The notes below the pieces were generated by a model that saw only the letters and a program-made list of their open reading frames with translations, did not search any database and was not told where the DNA came from. From the NCBI GenBank assembly GCA_902611465.1, contig CACLZS010000004.1, forward strand, positions 1 through 64,000: 64,000 nt of DNA, in the 5' to 3' direction. Origin of the DNA: an uncultured Pelagibacteraceae bacterium (GTDB lineage Bacteria > Pseudomonadota > Alphaproteobacteria > Pelagibacterales > Pelagibacteraceae). The position numbers and the translations under genes were made by a program. Each line of letters begins with the position of its first letter. Position 1 is the first letter of the stretch. Below are positions 20,242 to 30,009 of the stretch, in pieces.

Positions 20242-21274
20242 TTCTTATTTTTTTACCTAATTTAGAGCTTTTGTTTATTGCATCAAAAATTATTAAAGAA
20301 TTTAATCCATCCTTACCAGTTACTTTCGGTTTTTCTTTTTTCAAAACTACTCTAGAAAAGTGATCGATCTGATTAATTAAAGTTTCATTACTTTTTTGAA
20401 CTTTAATTTTATTATTAAAAATATTATTCCACCAACTTCTTTCTTTTTTATAGTACCATAACTTTAAATTAGGAAATTGAACAGAACCTCTAGTTCCTCC
20501 AATAAAATAAGAAGATTGATCAGTTATTGGATAAGCAGGATTTTCACCAGCAGTTAATTCATAGCTCCATGGTGAAGTTATAGTATCAGATACATTTAGA
20601 GTACATAAAGTTCCATATTTAAAAAATAAATTTACTGAAGCTGTATCCTCAACCTTATATTTTCTAATATTATTTGATTTAAATGCCTGAACATATTTAA
20701 CAGGACCAAGCAAATAACAAATCATATCAATATCATGAACCAAATTAATACCTAGTGGTCCACCACCCACACTTACTCTCCATTTTTCATTAAAATATTT
20801 TTTATGTTTATATAGCCAACATAAAATATTTGCAGATACAATTTTCCCAAGTTTTTTACTTTCTATTATTTTTTTTACATTGTTTACAATTGAATTATGA
20901 CGTCTGTGATATCCTATCAATAGTGAAGTTTTATTTGAGCGAGCACTATTAATAATTTTTTTTGCAGATTTAATATTATCTGAAATTGGCTTCTCTAATA
21001 AAACAGGTATTTTTGTTTTTAAAAATTGAACTGTATCGTTTTCATGTAAAATATTAGGTGTTGCAATTATAACTGCATCAGGTTTATTTTTTGCTAATAA
21101 AATTTTGATATTTTTATAAAGTGGTACTTTAAATTTTTTAGATAACTCTATTCCATTTTTTTTTATTTCAACAATTGAGTGAAGAGTTGCAAATTTTGAT
21201 TTTTGAATAGCTTTAATATGTTGTAGTCCCATTAAACCTATTCCAACAACTGATATTTGAATTTTTTTAGGCAC
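20234..21274 (-). CDS. Gfo/Idh/MocA family oxidoreductase
   Basis: VVGIGLMGLQHIKAI, LLEKPISDNI, YHRRHNSIV. Confidence 0.9.
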   Translation of the reverse strand: MPKKIQISVVGIGLMGLQHIKAIQKSKFATLHSIVEIKKNGIELSKKFKVPLYKNIKILLAKNKPDAVIIATPNILHENDTVQFLKTKIPVLLEKPISDNIKSAKKIINSARSNKTSLLIGYHRRHNSIVNNVKKIIESKKLGKIVSANILCWLYKHKKYFNEKWRVSVGGGPLGINLVHDIDMICYLLGPVKYVQAFKSNNIRKYKVEDTASVNLFFKYGTLCTLNVSDTITSPWSYELTAGENPAYPITDQSSYFIGGTRGSVQFPNLKLWYYKKERSWWNNIFNNKIKVQKSNETLINQIDHFSRVVLKKEKPKVTGKDGLNSLIIFDAINKSSKLGKKIRIN

Positions 21275-21285
21275 TTATATAAATT

Positions 21286-22047
21286 TTAAGTGATACCAGC
21301 ATCTATAATAAAGTTTTGTTTCGTACATCCTGACGATACATCTGATGAGAGATGAACAACTAAACTTGCTACATCATCAGGCTTTAGTTGTCTCTTCAAA
21401 CATTGTTTATCAAGAATAAATTTTTTATATTTTGGAGTTAACCAATGCTTTATTTGTCTTTCAGTTGCAATAGATCCTGGTGTAACTGAGTTACACCGAA
21501 TATTATATTTACCAAACTCTCTGGCAAAAGATCTAGTCAATCCAATAACAGCCGATTTTGCTGTCTCGTAAGCGACTTTATCACCCTCACCCAACATCCA
21601 TGAAACTGAACTTAAATTTACAATAGCGCCACCCTTATTTTTAATCATTCCTTTTAAAACTGCTTTAATTGTAAAGAAAAAATGTTTTAAATTCACATCC
21701 ATTCTATTATTCCAATATTTTTCATCTACTTGATCTGTGGAATGTCTATCATCATTAGCTGCATTATTGATTAAAATATCGATAGGACCTTTTGATTTAA
21801 TTATTTTTTGAATGATAGTTTGTAATTTTTTGATTTTAATAAGATTACATTCAATAAAATGAGGTGCTTTAAGACCTCTTTTTTTAAGATTTTTAATTAA
21901 TTTATTTGACTCTTTTCTATTTATATCAACAAAATATACATCGCATTCCTGTTCACAAAAATGTTCTACAATTGATGCACCTATTCCTGAACCACCACCT
22001 GTGATAAAAACATTTTTGTTTTTTAAATCAAAATATTTAACTTTCAT
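21286..22047 (-). CDS. SDR family oxidoreductase
   Basis: ITGGGSGIGASIV, INNAANDDR, YETAKSAVIGLTRS. Confidence 0.9.
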   Translation of the reverse strand: MKVKYFDLKNKNVFITGGGSGIGASIVEHFCEQECDVYFVDINRKESNKLIKNLKKRGLKAPHFIECNLIKIKKLQTIIQKIIKSKGPIDILINNAANDDRHSTDQVDEKYWNNRMDVNLKHFFFTIKAVLKGMIKNKGGAIVNLSSVSWMLGEGDKVAYETAKSAVIGLTRSFAREFGKYNIRCNSVTPGSIATERQIKHWLTPKYKKFILDKQCLKRQLKPDDVASLVVHLSSDVSSGCTKQNFIIDAGIT

Positions 22048-23142
22048 TTATATCCTCTCTTCTGTTTTAGCATCAAATAAGGAAATTTGCGTTAAATCAA
22101 AAAATAAATTTGTATTTTTTGAGAGCTCAATTTTTATTGTTGAGGGAAATTTAGCTAATACTTCTTGATTTTCATAGTCAAATGTCATTATCTGCTCATG
22201 ACCTATATACTCACTTAAATCAGCTTTTAAAGGGATCTCAAAATCACTTTCATTAGATTTTTTAAAGAAAATATGCTCTGGTCTAATTCCAAAAAAAACT
22301 TCTTTATTATTCAAATTAGATTTTTCATTGAAGTTATATCCATTTATTGGAATTTCGATATTAGATCCATTTGCAATAAATGAAATTTTGTTAGAACTTT
22401 CTTTAAGATTGCCTTTAATCAAATTCATTGAAGGAGATCCAATAAAATCTGCAACAAAGGTATTACTAGGTTTATTATAAATATTTTCTGGAGTATCATT
22501 TTGTTGAATTACACCATGATTCATAATTGCAATATTTGTACCTAAACTCATTGCCTCTGTTTGATCGTGCGTTACATAAACTACTGTTGTTTTAAGTTGT
22601 TGATGAAGTTTTTTTATTTCTCGTCTCATCTCAACTCTTAATTTTGCATCTAAATTAGATAAAGGTTCATCAAATAAAAATATTCTTGGTTCTCTCACAA
22701 GAGCTCTACCGATTGCAACACGTTGTCTTTGCCCGCCTGATAACTGTGAAGGTTTTCTCTCTAATAATGCGTCTACTTGTAAAAATTTTGATACCTTTTC
22801 TAGCTGCTCTTCTATTTTTTCTTTTGAAACTTTTGCTTGTTTTAGGCCAAAAATCATATTCTCACGAACGTTCATTGATGGGTACAATGCGTAGGATTGA
22901 AATACCATTGCAATATTTCGGTCTTTTGGTTCAACTTTACTTACATTGTAATCATCAATATGAACATTACCTTCATTAATGGTTTCTAAGCCTGCAATAA
23001 TGTTTAGCAAGGTTGATTTACCACAGCCTGAAGGGCCTAAAAGAACTAAGAAATTACCTTCGTCTATCTCTAGATTAATTTTTCTTAGAACTTCAGTAGA
23101 TCCAAAGTTTTTTGATAATTCCTCAATTCTTAATGTTTTCAT
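22048..23142 (-). CDS. Sugar ABC transporter ATP-binding protein (UgpC/MalK type)
   Basis: GPSGCGKSTLLNIIAG, LSGGQRQRVAIGRALVREP, LFDEPLSNLDAKLR, C-terminal regulatory domain. Confidence 0.94.
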   Translation of the reverse strand: MKTLRIEELSKNFGSTEVLRKINLEIDEGNFLVLLGPSGCGKSTLLNIIAGLETINEGNVHIDDYNVSKVEPKDRNIAMVFQSYALYPSMNVRENMIFGLKQAKVSKEKIEEQLEKVSKFLQVDALLERKPSQLSGGQRQRVAIGRALVREPRIFLFDEPLSNLDAKLRVEMRREIKKLHQQLKTTVVYVTHDQTEAMSLGTNIAIMNHGVIQQNDTPENIYNKPSNTFVADFIGSPSMNLIKGNLKESSNKISFIANGSNIEIPINGYNFNEKSNLNNKEVFFGIRPEHIFFKKSNESDFEIPLKADLSEYIGHEQIMTFDYENQEVLAKFPSTIKIELSKNTNLFFDLTQISLFDAKTEERI

Positions 23143-23144
23143 TA

Positions 23145-24047
23145 TTATCCTTTCACTGCTCCTGAAGTTAATCCTCTAATAAAATATTTACCAGCTAAAA
23201 CATAAACAATAAGTGTTGGAATACCCGCAATTATAGCAGATGCCATATCTACGTTATATTCTTTAACACTTGTGCTTGATAAAACCATATTATTTAAAGC
23301 AACTTGAATTGGTGCTGCTTTTCCAAATGAAAAAGTTGATCCAAATAAAAAGTCATTCCAGATTTGCGTAAATTGCCAAATAACAGTCACAACAATAATG
23401 GGTGCTGAAATTGGAAGTAAAATTTTAAAAAATATTTTAAAGAAACCTGCTCCATCAATTCGTGCAGCTTTTACTAATTCTGTAGGAACAGAAATATAGT
23501 AATTTCTAAAAAACAAAGTTGTGAATGGAATTCCATAAACTGTATGGACTAATACTAGTCCTATTATAGAATTTGATATTCCTAAAACTCCAAGAGTTCT
23601 TGCCATTGGTAACAGAATTGCCTGAAATGGAATAAAACATCCAAATAGTAAAAAAAGAAAAACCCATTGATCTCCTTTAAATCTCCATTTTGTTAAAACA
23701 TATCCAGTCATAGCTCCTATAAATGTGGAAAAAAATACAGCTGGAACAACCATCTTGAATGAATTCCAAAAATATGGTCTTAAAAAGGTATCACCTGCTC
23801 CATATCCTCTACCTCCCCATGCAACTGCCCAGGATTCAAAATTTAATCCACTTGGCCATGTTAAAAGTGTTCCTTGACGGATTTCCTCCATAGTTTTTAA
23901 TGAAGTGACTACCATTACGTATAGAGGAAAAATAAAATACAATGCAAAAAGTATTAAAGCAAAATACAAAAACCATCTCAAAAACATATTTGTATATTTA
24001 GACTTCATTTCAAGTTGTTTGTATGATGTCTGTAACTTATCTTGCAT
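23145..24047 (-). CDS. Sugar ABC transporter permease (MalG type)
   Basis: Six hydrophobic segments; EAA-type loop ELVKAARIDGAGFFKIFFKILLPIS. Confidence 0.93.
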   Translation of the reverse strand: MQDKLQTSYKQLEMKSKYTNMFLRWFLYFALILFALYFIFPLYVMVVTSLKTMEEIRQGTLLTWPSGLNFESWAVAWGGRGYGAGDTFLRPYFWNSFKMVVPAVFFSTFIGAMTGYVLTKWRFKGDQWVFLFLLFGCFIPFQAILLPMARTLGVLGISNSIIGLVLVHTVYGIPFTTLFFRNYYISVPTELVKAARIDGAGFFKIFFKILLPISAPIIVVTVIWQFTQIWNDFLFGSTFSFGKAAPIQVALNNMVLSSTSVKEYNVDMASAIIAGIPTLIVYVLAGKYFIRGLTSGAVKG

Positions 24048-24912
24048 TTTCTCTCCTTAGCTCAGAATATAAATACGGGATAATTACTGCCGCTACAGCC
24101 ATAAACATCATGATTGCACTTGCGGCTGATAAACCAACTTGACTTTTATGGAATGCAGTTTGAGTCATATATAAGGCAGGCATAGTTGTGGATATACCAG
24201 GTCCACCCTGGGTTAGCGCAACTATAAGATCATAACTTTTTATAGAAATGTGAACTAAAATCACAAAACTTGTAAAAAAGACTGGCCTCATCATAGGAAG
24301 TAAAATTTTCCAATAAACTGTAAATAAATTTGCACCATCTATTTTAGCTGCTTTTACAATTTCATCTTCAACTGATCTCAATCCAGCTAGAAATAATGCC
24401 ATTACGAATCCAGCAGATTGCCAAACACCTGCAATCACAATGGTGTAGATTGCCATTTCTCTATTTACTAACCAATCAAATGTGAAGTTTTCAAAACCCC
24501 AATCGATAAACATTTTTTGGATACCGAGTGTTGGATTTAAAATCCATTTCCAAGCTGTTCCAGTAACTATAAAAGATAAAGCCATTGGATACAGGTAAAT
24601 AGTTCTTAAGACACCTTCAGCTCTAATTTTTTGATCTAAAAATATTGCAAGAATAATTCCAATCACAACACAAAAAATTAAGAACAACGCTGTGAAAATA
24701 AGTAAGTTATCTACTGCAATAAGCCATTTTCTAGAACCCCAAAGTTTAACATATTGTCCTACTCCCCAAAGCTCGTATTTGGGTAAGATTTTAGAATTTG
24801 TAAAAGATATATATAAAGTCCAAAGTACAAAACCATAGACAAACCAACCAATTAATCCAACAGCTGGTGCCATTACGATTTTAGGTAGGTTTTTTTCTAA
24901 CCACTTGAACAT
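24037..24912 (-). CDS. Sugar ABC transporter permease (MalF type)
   Basis: EAA-type loop DEIVKAAKIDGANLFTVYWKILLPMM. Confidence 0.93.
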   Translation of the reverse strand: MFKWLEKNLPKIVMAPAVGLIGWFVYGFVLWTLYISFTNSKILPKYELWGVGQYVKLWGSRKWLIAVDNLLIFTALFLIFCVVIGIILAIFLDQKIRAEGVLRTIYLYPMALSFIVTGTAWKWILNPTLGIQKMFIDWGFENFTFDWLVNREMAIYTIVIAGVWQSAGFVMALFLAGLRSVEDEIVKAAKIDGANLFTVYWKILLPMMRPVFFTSFVILVHISIKSYDLIVALTQGGPGISTTMPALYMTQTAFHKSQVGLSAASAIMMFMAVAAVIIPYLYSELRRENAR

Positions 24913-24943
24913 TATAAATATTTTCTAATTTTGATTAAAAAAA

Positions 24944-24970
24944 AAGGCCACCTAAATTTTAGGTGGCCTT
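24944..24970. terminator. Perfect 13-bp-arm hairpin AAGGCCACCTAAA-T-TTTAGGTGGCCTT between the SBP gene and first permease
   Basis: Perfect inverted repeat flanked by an A-rich tract, 3' of the SBP gene on the minus strand. Confidence 0.8.
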
Positions 24971-24983
24971 AATTTTTATATTT

Positions 24984-26240
24984 TTACATATTGTCTAAAA
25001 CTGAATCAGCCAAAGCATTTGCTGCATCAACAGAAGACATATCAGAATTAAAGTGTTCTGTGATCACGTCTTGTAAAGCAGCTTTCATAGTATTGCCTTG
25101 AGCCATTCCGTGAGCAAAACTTGGCACTAATCCACCGCTTGCTCCTGCAGTTTTGATGTCAGAATTTGATGTTTTTGCACATTTATCAAATTCATCCATT
25201 GGTACATCTAAACGTGCTGGAATTGATCCTTTGTATAGGTTAAAAACTTTTTGGAAATTCTTACCCATCATTAATTTAGCTAATAATTTTTGACCTTCTT
25301 GTTTGTCTGGGTCACTTGTTTTGTAGAATATAAAGCTATCTACATTGTACAAGTAACCATTATTAGATGGAGTTGCAGCACAATAGTAATCTACGCCTGG
25401 TACTTTTCCAGCAGCAGTAAATTCACCTTTTGCCCAGTCACCCATAATTTGGAAACCAGCTTTTCCTTCAATAACCATTCCAGTAGCAACGTTCCAATCT
25501 CTTCCTGGGCTACCTTCATCAGTAAAACCTTGAAGTTTTCTCATTTGATCAAAAACTTTAACTGTTGTCTCACTTCTTAAACAAGTTTCTTTAAGATCTA
25601 CATAACAGTTTTTATAATAGTTATTTCCACCAATACCCATAGCTACTGCTTCGAAGACTGTTGCGTCTTGCCAAGCTTGACCACCGTGAGCAAAAGGAAT
25701 AATTCCTGCAGCTTGAAGTTTTTCTGCTGCTGCATTTAATTCATCCCAAGATGAAGGAACTGAAATTCCATTAGCATCAAATACTGCTTTGTTAGCCCAC
25801 ATCCAATCAATTCTATGAATGTTTACTGGAGCCGCACAGTATGGACCACTATTATCTTGACATTTGTGAACTGCAGCAATCATTGGATCTAATAAACTGT
25901 CCCAACCTTCTGATTGAGCAATTGGATCAATATTATAAGGAGCAACAACACCCTCTTGATCATATTCTTGAATTGTTGGACCTTTAATTTGAGAAGCTGA
26001 TGGAGGATCTCCCGCAACTATTCTTGCTTTTAATGCAACGTTGGCTGCGTCTCCACCACCACCAGTTACAGGCATATCTAACCATTCACCACCATTTGCA
26101 GCGAAATCGTCTTTTAATACTTTTAGTGCAGCTGCTTCACCACCTGATGTCCACCAGTGCAAAACCTCAATTTTTGGTCCGGCAAAAGAAGATGTAGAAG
26201 TGAATGCAAACGCAATTAAAGCAATTAACATTTTTTTCAT
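24984..26240 (-). CDS. Sugar ABC transporter substrate-binding protein (family 1)
   Basis: Signal peptide, KIEVLHWWTSGGEAAALKVLKDDF; followed by two permeases and ATPase. Confidence 0.94.
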   Translation of the reverse strand: MKKMLIALIAFAFTSTSSFAGPKIEVLHWWTSGGEAAALKVLKDDFAANGGEWLDMPVTGGGGDAANVALKARIVAGDPPSASQIKGPTIQEYDQEGVVAPYNIDPIAQSEGWDSLLDPMIAAVHKCQDNSGPYCAAPVNIHRIDWMWANKAVFDANGISVPSSWDELNAAAEKLQAAGIIPFAHGGQAWQDATVFEAVAMGIGGNNYYKNCYVDLKETCLRSETTVKVFDQMRKLQGFTDEGSPGRDWNVATGMVIEGKAGFQIMGDWAKGEFTAAGKVPGVDYYCAATPSNNGYLYNVDSFIFYKTSDPDKQEGQKLLAKLMMGKNFQKVFNLYKGSIPARLDVPMDEFDKCAKTSNSDIKTAGASGGLVPSFAHGMAQGNTMKAALQDVITEHFNSDMSSVDAANALADSVLDNM

Positions 26241-26263
26241 ATATTTCCCTCTTATTTATTAAA

Positions 26264-26277
26264 TTAAGTTAACTTAA
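26264..26277. promoter_or_regulatory. Perfect palindrome TTAAGTTAACTTAA upstream of the sugar SBP gene (candidate operator)
   Basis: 14-bp perfect palindrome about 24 bp 5' of the SBP start. Confidence 0.35.
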
Positions 26278-26350
26278 AAAAAACAATTATAGATTGATTT
26301 ATTCAAAGACTACAAGAAAAAAAAATACAACTATTAATTGATTTGTAATA

Positions 26351-27253
26351 TTAATAGATTGATTTTCTACCTAATCTTGCTGCACCTCTTACACCACTGG
26401 CATCTCCATATTTAGGTTTTAGAAATACACCTTCATATTCTCTTCCGGTTACAAATTTTCTTACTATAGTTTCAATTTCACTTAAAAAATCAATTTCATT
26501 TGAAACACCTCCTCCAAATACAAAACAATCAGGATCGAGAATATTTATTATATTTGCCAATGACATGGCTAAATTTAATTTAAAGTTGTCAATTAAATCT
26601 TCAGCATCTAAATCATGCTTTCTATATAATTCAAAAATTTGATTTGTCGTTAAATTCTTTTTAAACTTTTTATTAAATTTTTTTGCTAAACTTAAACCTG
26701 ACATAAAACTTTCAATCTCACCTTCTCTTAAATTGGTAGATTCAAATTTTTCTTTTTTTGCGATTAAATGGGTAACTTGATTATGTCCCCACTCTCCCGC
26801 TACTCCATTAGGTCCACTAACAATTTTTTTATCTATTACCAAACCTCCTCCAACACCAGAACCAACTATAATTCCATAAACAATTTTATAGTGTTTTCCT
26901 GAACCATCTAAAGCCTCTGATAAAGCAAAGCAATTTGCGTCGTTTTCACAAAATACTTCTTTACCCAATTCTTTCCTTAAATCATTTTGAAATGGTTTTT
27001 TTTCTAACCAATAACAATTTGGCGCATTCTTAACTAATCCAGTTTGAGGAGAATGTACGCCAGGATGACAAACACCTATTGGCAGCTCTTTATTAAATTT
27101 TTTCTCTAACTTCTTATCAATTTCTTTAATAGTTTTTACAATTTGAGAATAATCTTTTGGGCAATCTGTTCTTTCACGATTACTTTCATTACCTTTCTCG
27201 TCAAGAACTACACTTTCAATTTTTGTAGCTCCAACATCAATACCTATCTGCAT
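26351..27253 (-). CDS. ROK family sugar kinase (fructokinase-like)
   Basis: IGIDVGATKIESVVLD, CENDANCFALSEA, GSGVGGGLVID, GVAGEWGHN. Confidence 0.9.
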   Translation of the reverse strand: MQIGIDVGATKIESVVLDEKGNESNRERTDCPKDYSQIVKTIKEIDKKLEKKFNKELPIGVCHPGVHSPQTGLVKNAPNCYWLEKKPFQNDLRKELGKEVFCENDANCFALSEALDGSGKHYKIVYGIIVGSGVGGGLVIDKKIVSGPNGVAGEWGHNQVTHLIAKKEKFESTNLREGEIESFMSGLSLAKKFNKKFKKNLTTNQIFELYRKHDLDAEDLIDNFKLNLAMSLANIINILDPDCFVFGGGVSNEIDFLSEIETIVRKFVTGREYEGVFLKPKYGDASGVRGAARLGRKSIY

Positions 27254-27256
27254 AAA

Positions 27257-28006
27257 CTAATAAGTTGCTCTTCCACCACTTAAATCAAATACTGCTGCTG
27301 TAGAAAAAGAATTTTCTTCACTCGATAACCATGTAACAAGAGATGCTAATTCATCTACTTTGGCAAATTTATTTCTTGGGATTTTAGATAACATATAATT
27401 AATATGTTCCTCAGTCATTTGATCAAAAATTCTTGTTTTTGCAGCAGCTGGGGTTACGCAATTAACAGCTATATTTTTTAATGCTAATTCTTTTCCAAGT
27501 GATTTAGTTAAACCTATAACTCCAGCTTTAGATGTGCTATATGCACTGGCATTAGGATTGCCCTCTTTTCCAGCAATAGAGGCAATATTTACAATTCTTC
27601 CATAATTATTTTTAAGCATGTAAGGCGTTACGGCTTTACAACAATAAAATACTGCATTTAGATTTAGGTCTATAACTTTTTTCCACTCATCAAGTGGATA
27701 ATCAACTACTGTAGTATTTTTTCCTGCAACACCTGCATTATTGATGAAAATATCAATTTTATTGTGAGTTTTTTCAATATCAGCTAAATTTTTTACTATA
27801 TTCTCATAATTTCCAACATCAACAATTTGATATGAAACCTTATCTGAATTAATTTTTTTAGTTGCAGTTTTGATTGCTTCCTCGTCTATATCCCAAATTA
27901 CAACGCTTGCCCCAGAAGCAATAAATCTCTCCGTAATAGCTAGTCCAAAACCTTGGGCGCCTCCTGTCACTATTGCAACTCTATCTTTTAAATCAAAATT
28001 AATCAT
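27257..28006 (-). CDS. SDR family oxidoreductase
   Basis: VTGGAQGFGLAIT, INNAGVAG, YSTSKAGVIGLTKSLGKELA. Confidence 0.9.
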   Translation of the reverse strand: MINFDLKDRVAIVTGGAQGFGLAITERFIASGASVVIWDIDEEAIKTATKKINSDKVSYQIVDVGNYENIVKNLADIEKTHNKIDIFINNAGVAGKNTTVVDYPLDEWKKVIDLNLNAVFYCCKAVTPYMLKNNYGRIVNIASIAGKEGNPNASAYSTSKAGVIGLTKSLGKELALKNIAVNCVTPAAAKTRIFDQMTEEHINYMLSKIPRNKFAKVDELASLVTWLSSEENSFSTAAVFDLSGGRATY

Positions 28007-28007
28007 A

Positions 28008-29480
28008 TTATTTTTTTTGTTTTTTTGATCTTAATAAAGGAAAAGCTAACGCAATTAAAGATAAAATAAAAAAGGTTAAAGCTATTGGTCTTGTTAAAAA
28101 CATCAACCAATTTCCATCAAAAATAACTAAAGATTGTCTTAATGTTCCCTCTACCAATTCTCCTAAAATTAATCCTATAATTACAGGAACAACTGAAAAT
28201 CCAAATCTTCTCATAAAAAATCCTAATACTCCAAAAAATAACATAATCCAAACATCAATAATTGATTGGCTAAGTGAATACGTTCCACAAACAGATACTG
28301 CAAATATCATTGGCCACAAAATTTTGTTAGGAACTAATGTTATTCTCGCAAATACTTTTGCTCCAAAAAATCCAAAGATAAAAAATAAAACATTTGCAAT
28401 TAACATGGCCCCAAATATTCCATATAAGAAATCGGGCTGTTCTCTGAATAAATCTGGACCTGGTCTAACACCATGAATAATTAAACCTGTTAGTATTACA
28501 GCTGTCGTGGCACTTCCTGGAATTCCTAGCGCTAATGTAGGTACCATTGCTCCACCAGTTGCAGCATTATTTGCAGCTTCTGCACCAGCAATACCTTCAA
28601 TTGATCCTTTGCCAAATTCTTCAGGATTTTTAGAAAATCTTTTGGCCTCTGAATAACCAATTAACGATGCTACAGTTCCACCTTCAGCTGGCAAGACTCC
28701 AATGAATGAACCTATTCCACTTGATCTAAGAATTGTTTTCCATGTTTTTTTATAATCATCTTTGGTTGGAAGTTTTACTGCCTTTAAAGCTACTCTCTTA
28801 AATACTTGATCAAGAAGCGTTGATTGAGTTAACATTTCGCTAATTGCAAATAAACCAACAACTACTGGAATAAAACCAATACCAACTGAGAGTTCGTTAA
28901 TTCCATAAGTAAACCTATCTATTGATGTCATAAAATCTTTACCAATAGTTGAAATTAAAATTCCAAATGCCCCGGCAATTAAGTTTTTAATAGGACTACC
29001 TTCTCCTATAGAAGAAAGCATAGTTAAACCAAAAATTGCTAATGCAAAATATTCGGGTTGTCCAAATTCATAAGCGAGTTTCGCTAAAAGTGGTGCAAAA
29101 AATACTAAAATTATAACACTAAAAATTCCTCCAACAGTGCTTGATACAGTTGCCATTCCCAAAGCTCTACCCGCTTCACCTTTTTGGGCTAGAGGATATC
29201 CATCTAGACATGTGGCTGCAGCAGCTGGAGTTCCTGGAGTATTAATTAATACTGCAGTAATTGCTCCTCCATAAGTTCCAGCGCAATAAATAGAAGTTAA
29301 CAATACTATTGCGGACAAAGGGTCTAGCGTCATAGTAAATGGTAAAATTAATGCTCCTCCTGTTGTTGGTCCTAAACCTGGAAGAACTCCTAGAATTAAT
29401 CCAAACAAAGTTCCAAAAAATAAAACTATCAATAGTTTTGAACTAAATAAAGGTGTCAGCATTAATAAAAGATTATCCAT
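28008..29480 (-). CDS. tctA: Tripartite tricarboxylate transporter TctA family permease
   Basis: LGVLPGLGPTTGGALILPFT, YGGAITAVLINTPGTPAAAATCLDGYP, TGGAMVPTLALGIPGSATTAVI. Confidence 0.95.
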   Translation of the reverse strand: MDNLLLMLTPLFSSKLLIVLFFGTLFGLILGVLPGLGPTTGGALILPFTMTLDPLSAIVLLTSIYCAGTYGGAITAVLINTPGTPAAAATCLDGYPLAQKGEAGRALGMATVSSTVGGIFSVIILVFFAPLLAKLAYEFGQPEYFALAIFGLTMLSSIGEGSPIKNLIAGAFGILISTIGKDFMTSIDRFTYGINELSVGIGFIPVVVGLFAISEMLTQSTLLDQVFKRVALKAVKLPTKDDYKKTWKTILRSSGIGSFIGVLPAEGGTVASLIGYSEAKRFSKNPEEFGKGSIEGIAGAEAANNAATGGAMVPTLALGIPGSATTAVILTGLIIHGVRPGPDLFREQPDFLYGIFGAMLIANVLFFIFGFFGAKVFARITLVPNKILWPMIFAVSVCGTYSLSQSIIDVWIMLFFGVLGFFMRRFGFSVVPVIIGLILGELVEGTLRQSLVIFDGNWLMFLTRPIALTFFILSLIALAFPLLRSKKQKK

Positions 29481-29481
29481 T

Positions 29482-29988
29482 TTAATAATAATAAAGATTA
29501 GTAATTATTCCTGGAGGAAATCTTAAGCCTAAAATTGTTTCAAAAAAAATAAAAACCAAAATAGGAAAAATAATACTTACTAATAATAAATAAAATATCC
29601 TTCTTTCACCCCAATTATAGGAAACAAAAATTGATAATACTGATATTGCTAAAAAGAAATCTAAAGCTTTTGAAATAATAACAAATATTAAAAAACTAAG
29701 TAAAGTTAAAAAAAATGTTTTGGGTAATTTTTTTCCCATTTTCCAGGGATTTTTGATTGATAGATAATAGATGATTAAAGTTAAGCTAATTATTAATATT
29801 AATAAAGCTTTAGGAAAAGTTGCAGGTTGTATACCCCTGTTTAAAATTGGAGGAACAATATCAAACGAAAAAGTACTTATTAGTAAAATTATTGAGATAA
29901 AAACAATAATAAATGAAACTTTAAACTCATCTTTAAAAAAAAAGGGCAAACTTTTGTTTGCCCTTTTTTTATTTCGTACATTATTCAT
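29482..29988 (-). CDS. tctB: Tripartite tricarboxylate transporter TctB family protein (start codon uncertain; see terminator at 29944)
   Basis: Small four-TM protein between TctC and TctA. Confidence 0.82.
   Translation of the reverse strand: MNNVRNKKRANKSLPFFFKDEFKVSFIIVFISIILLISTFSFDIVPPILNRGIQPATFPKALLILIISLTLIIYYLSIKNPWKMGKKLPKTFFLTLLSFLIFVIISKALDFFLAISVLSIFVSYNWGERRIFYLLLVSIIFPILVFIFFETILGLRFPPGIITNLYYY
29944..29963. terminator. Intrinsic-terminator-like hairpin GGGCAAAC-TTTT-GTTTGCCC flanked by A9/T7 tracts, between tctC and tctB but inside the tctB ORF
   Basis: Perfect 8-bp stem extended by A/T tracts; U-tract on the minus transcript. Lies 26-45 nt into the ORF starting at 29988. 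Confidence 0.85.
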
Positions 29989-30009
29989 AAAAAATGTACT
30001 TTCTTATGA

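Noticed and set aside
22686-23179. Plus-strand ORFs opposite the ABC ATPase gene
   Set aside because: Antisense shadows; the minus strand carries Walker A, signature and Walker B motifs.
25290-25580. 96-aa plus-strand ORF opposite the sugar SBP
   Set aside because: Antisense to a coding gene, no support.
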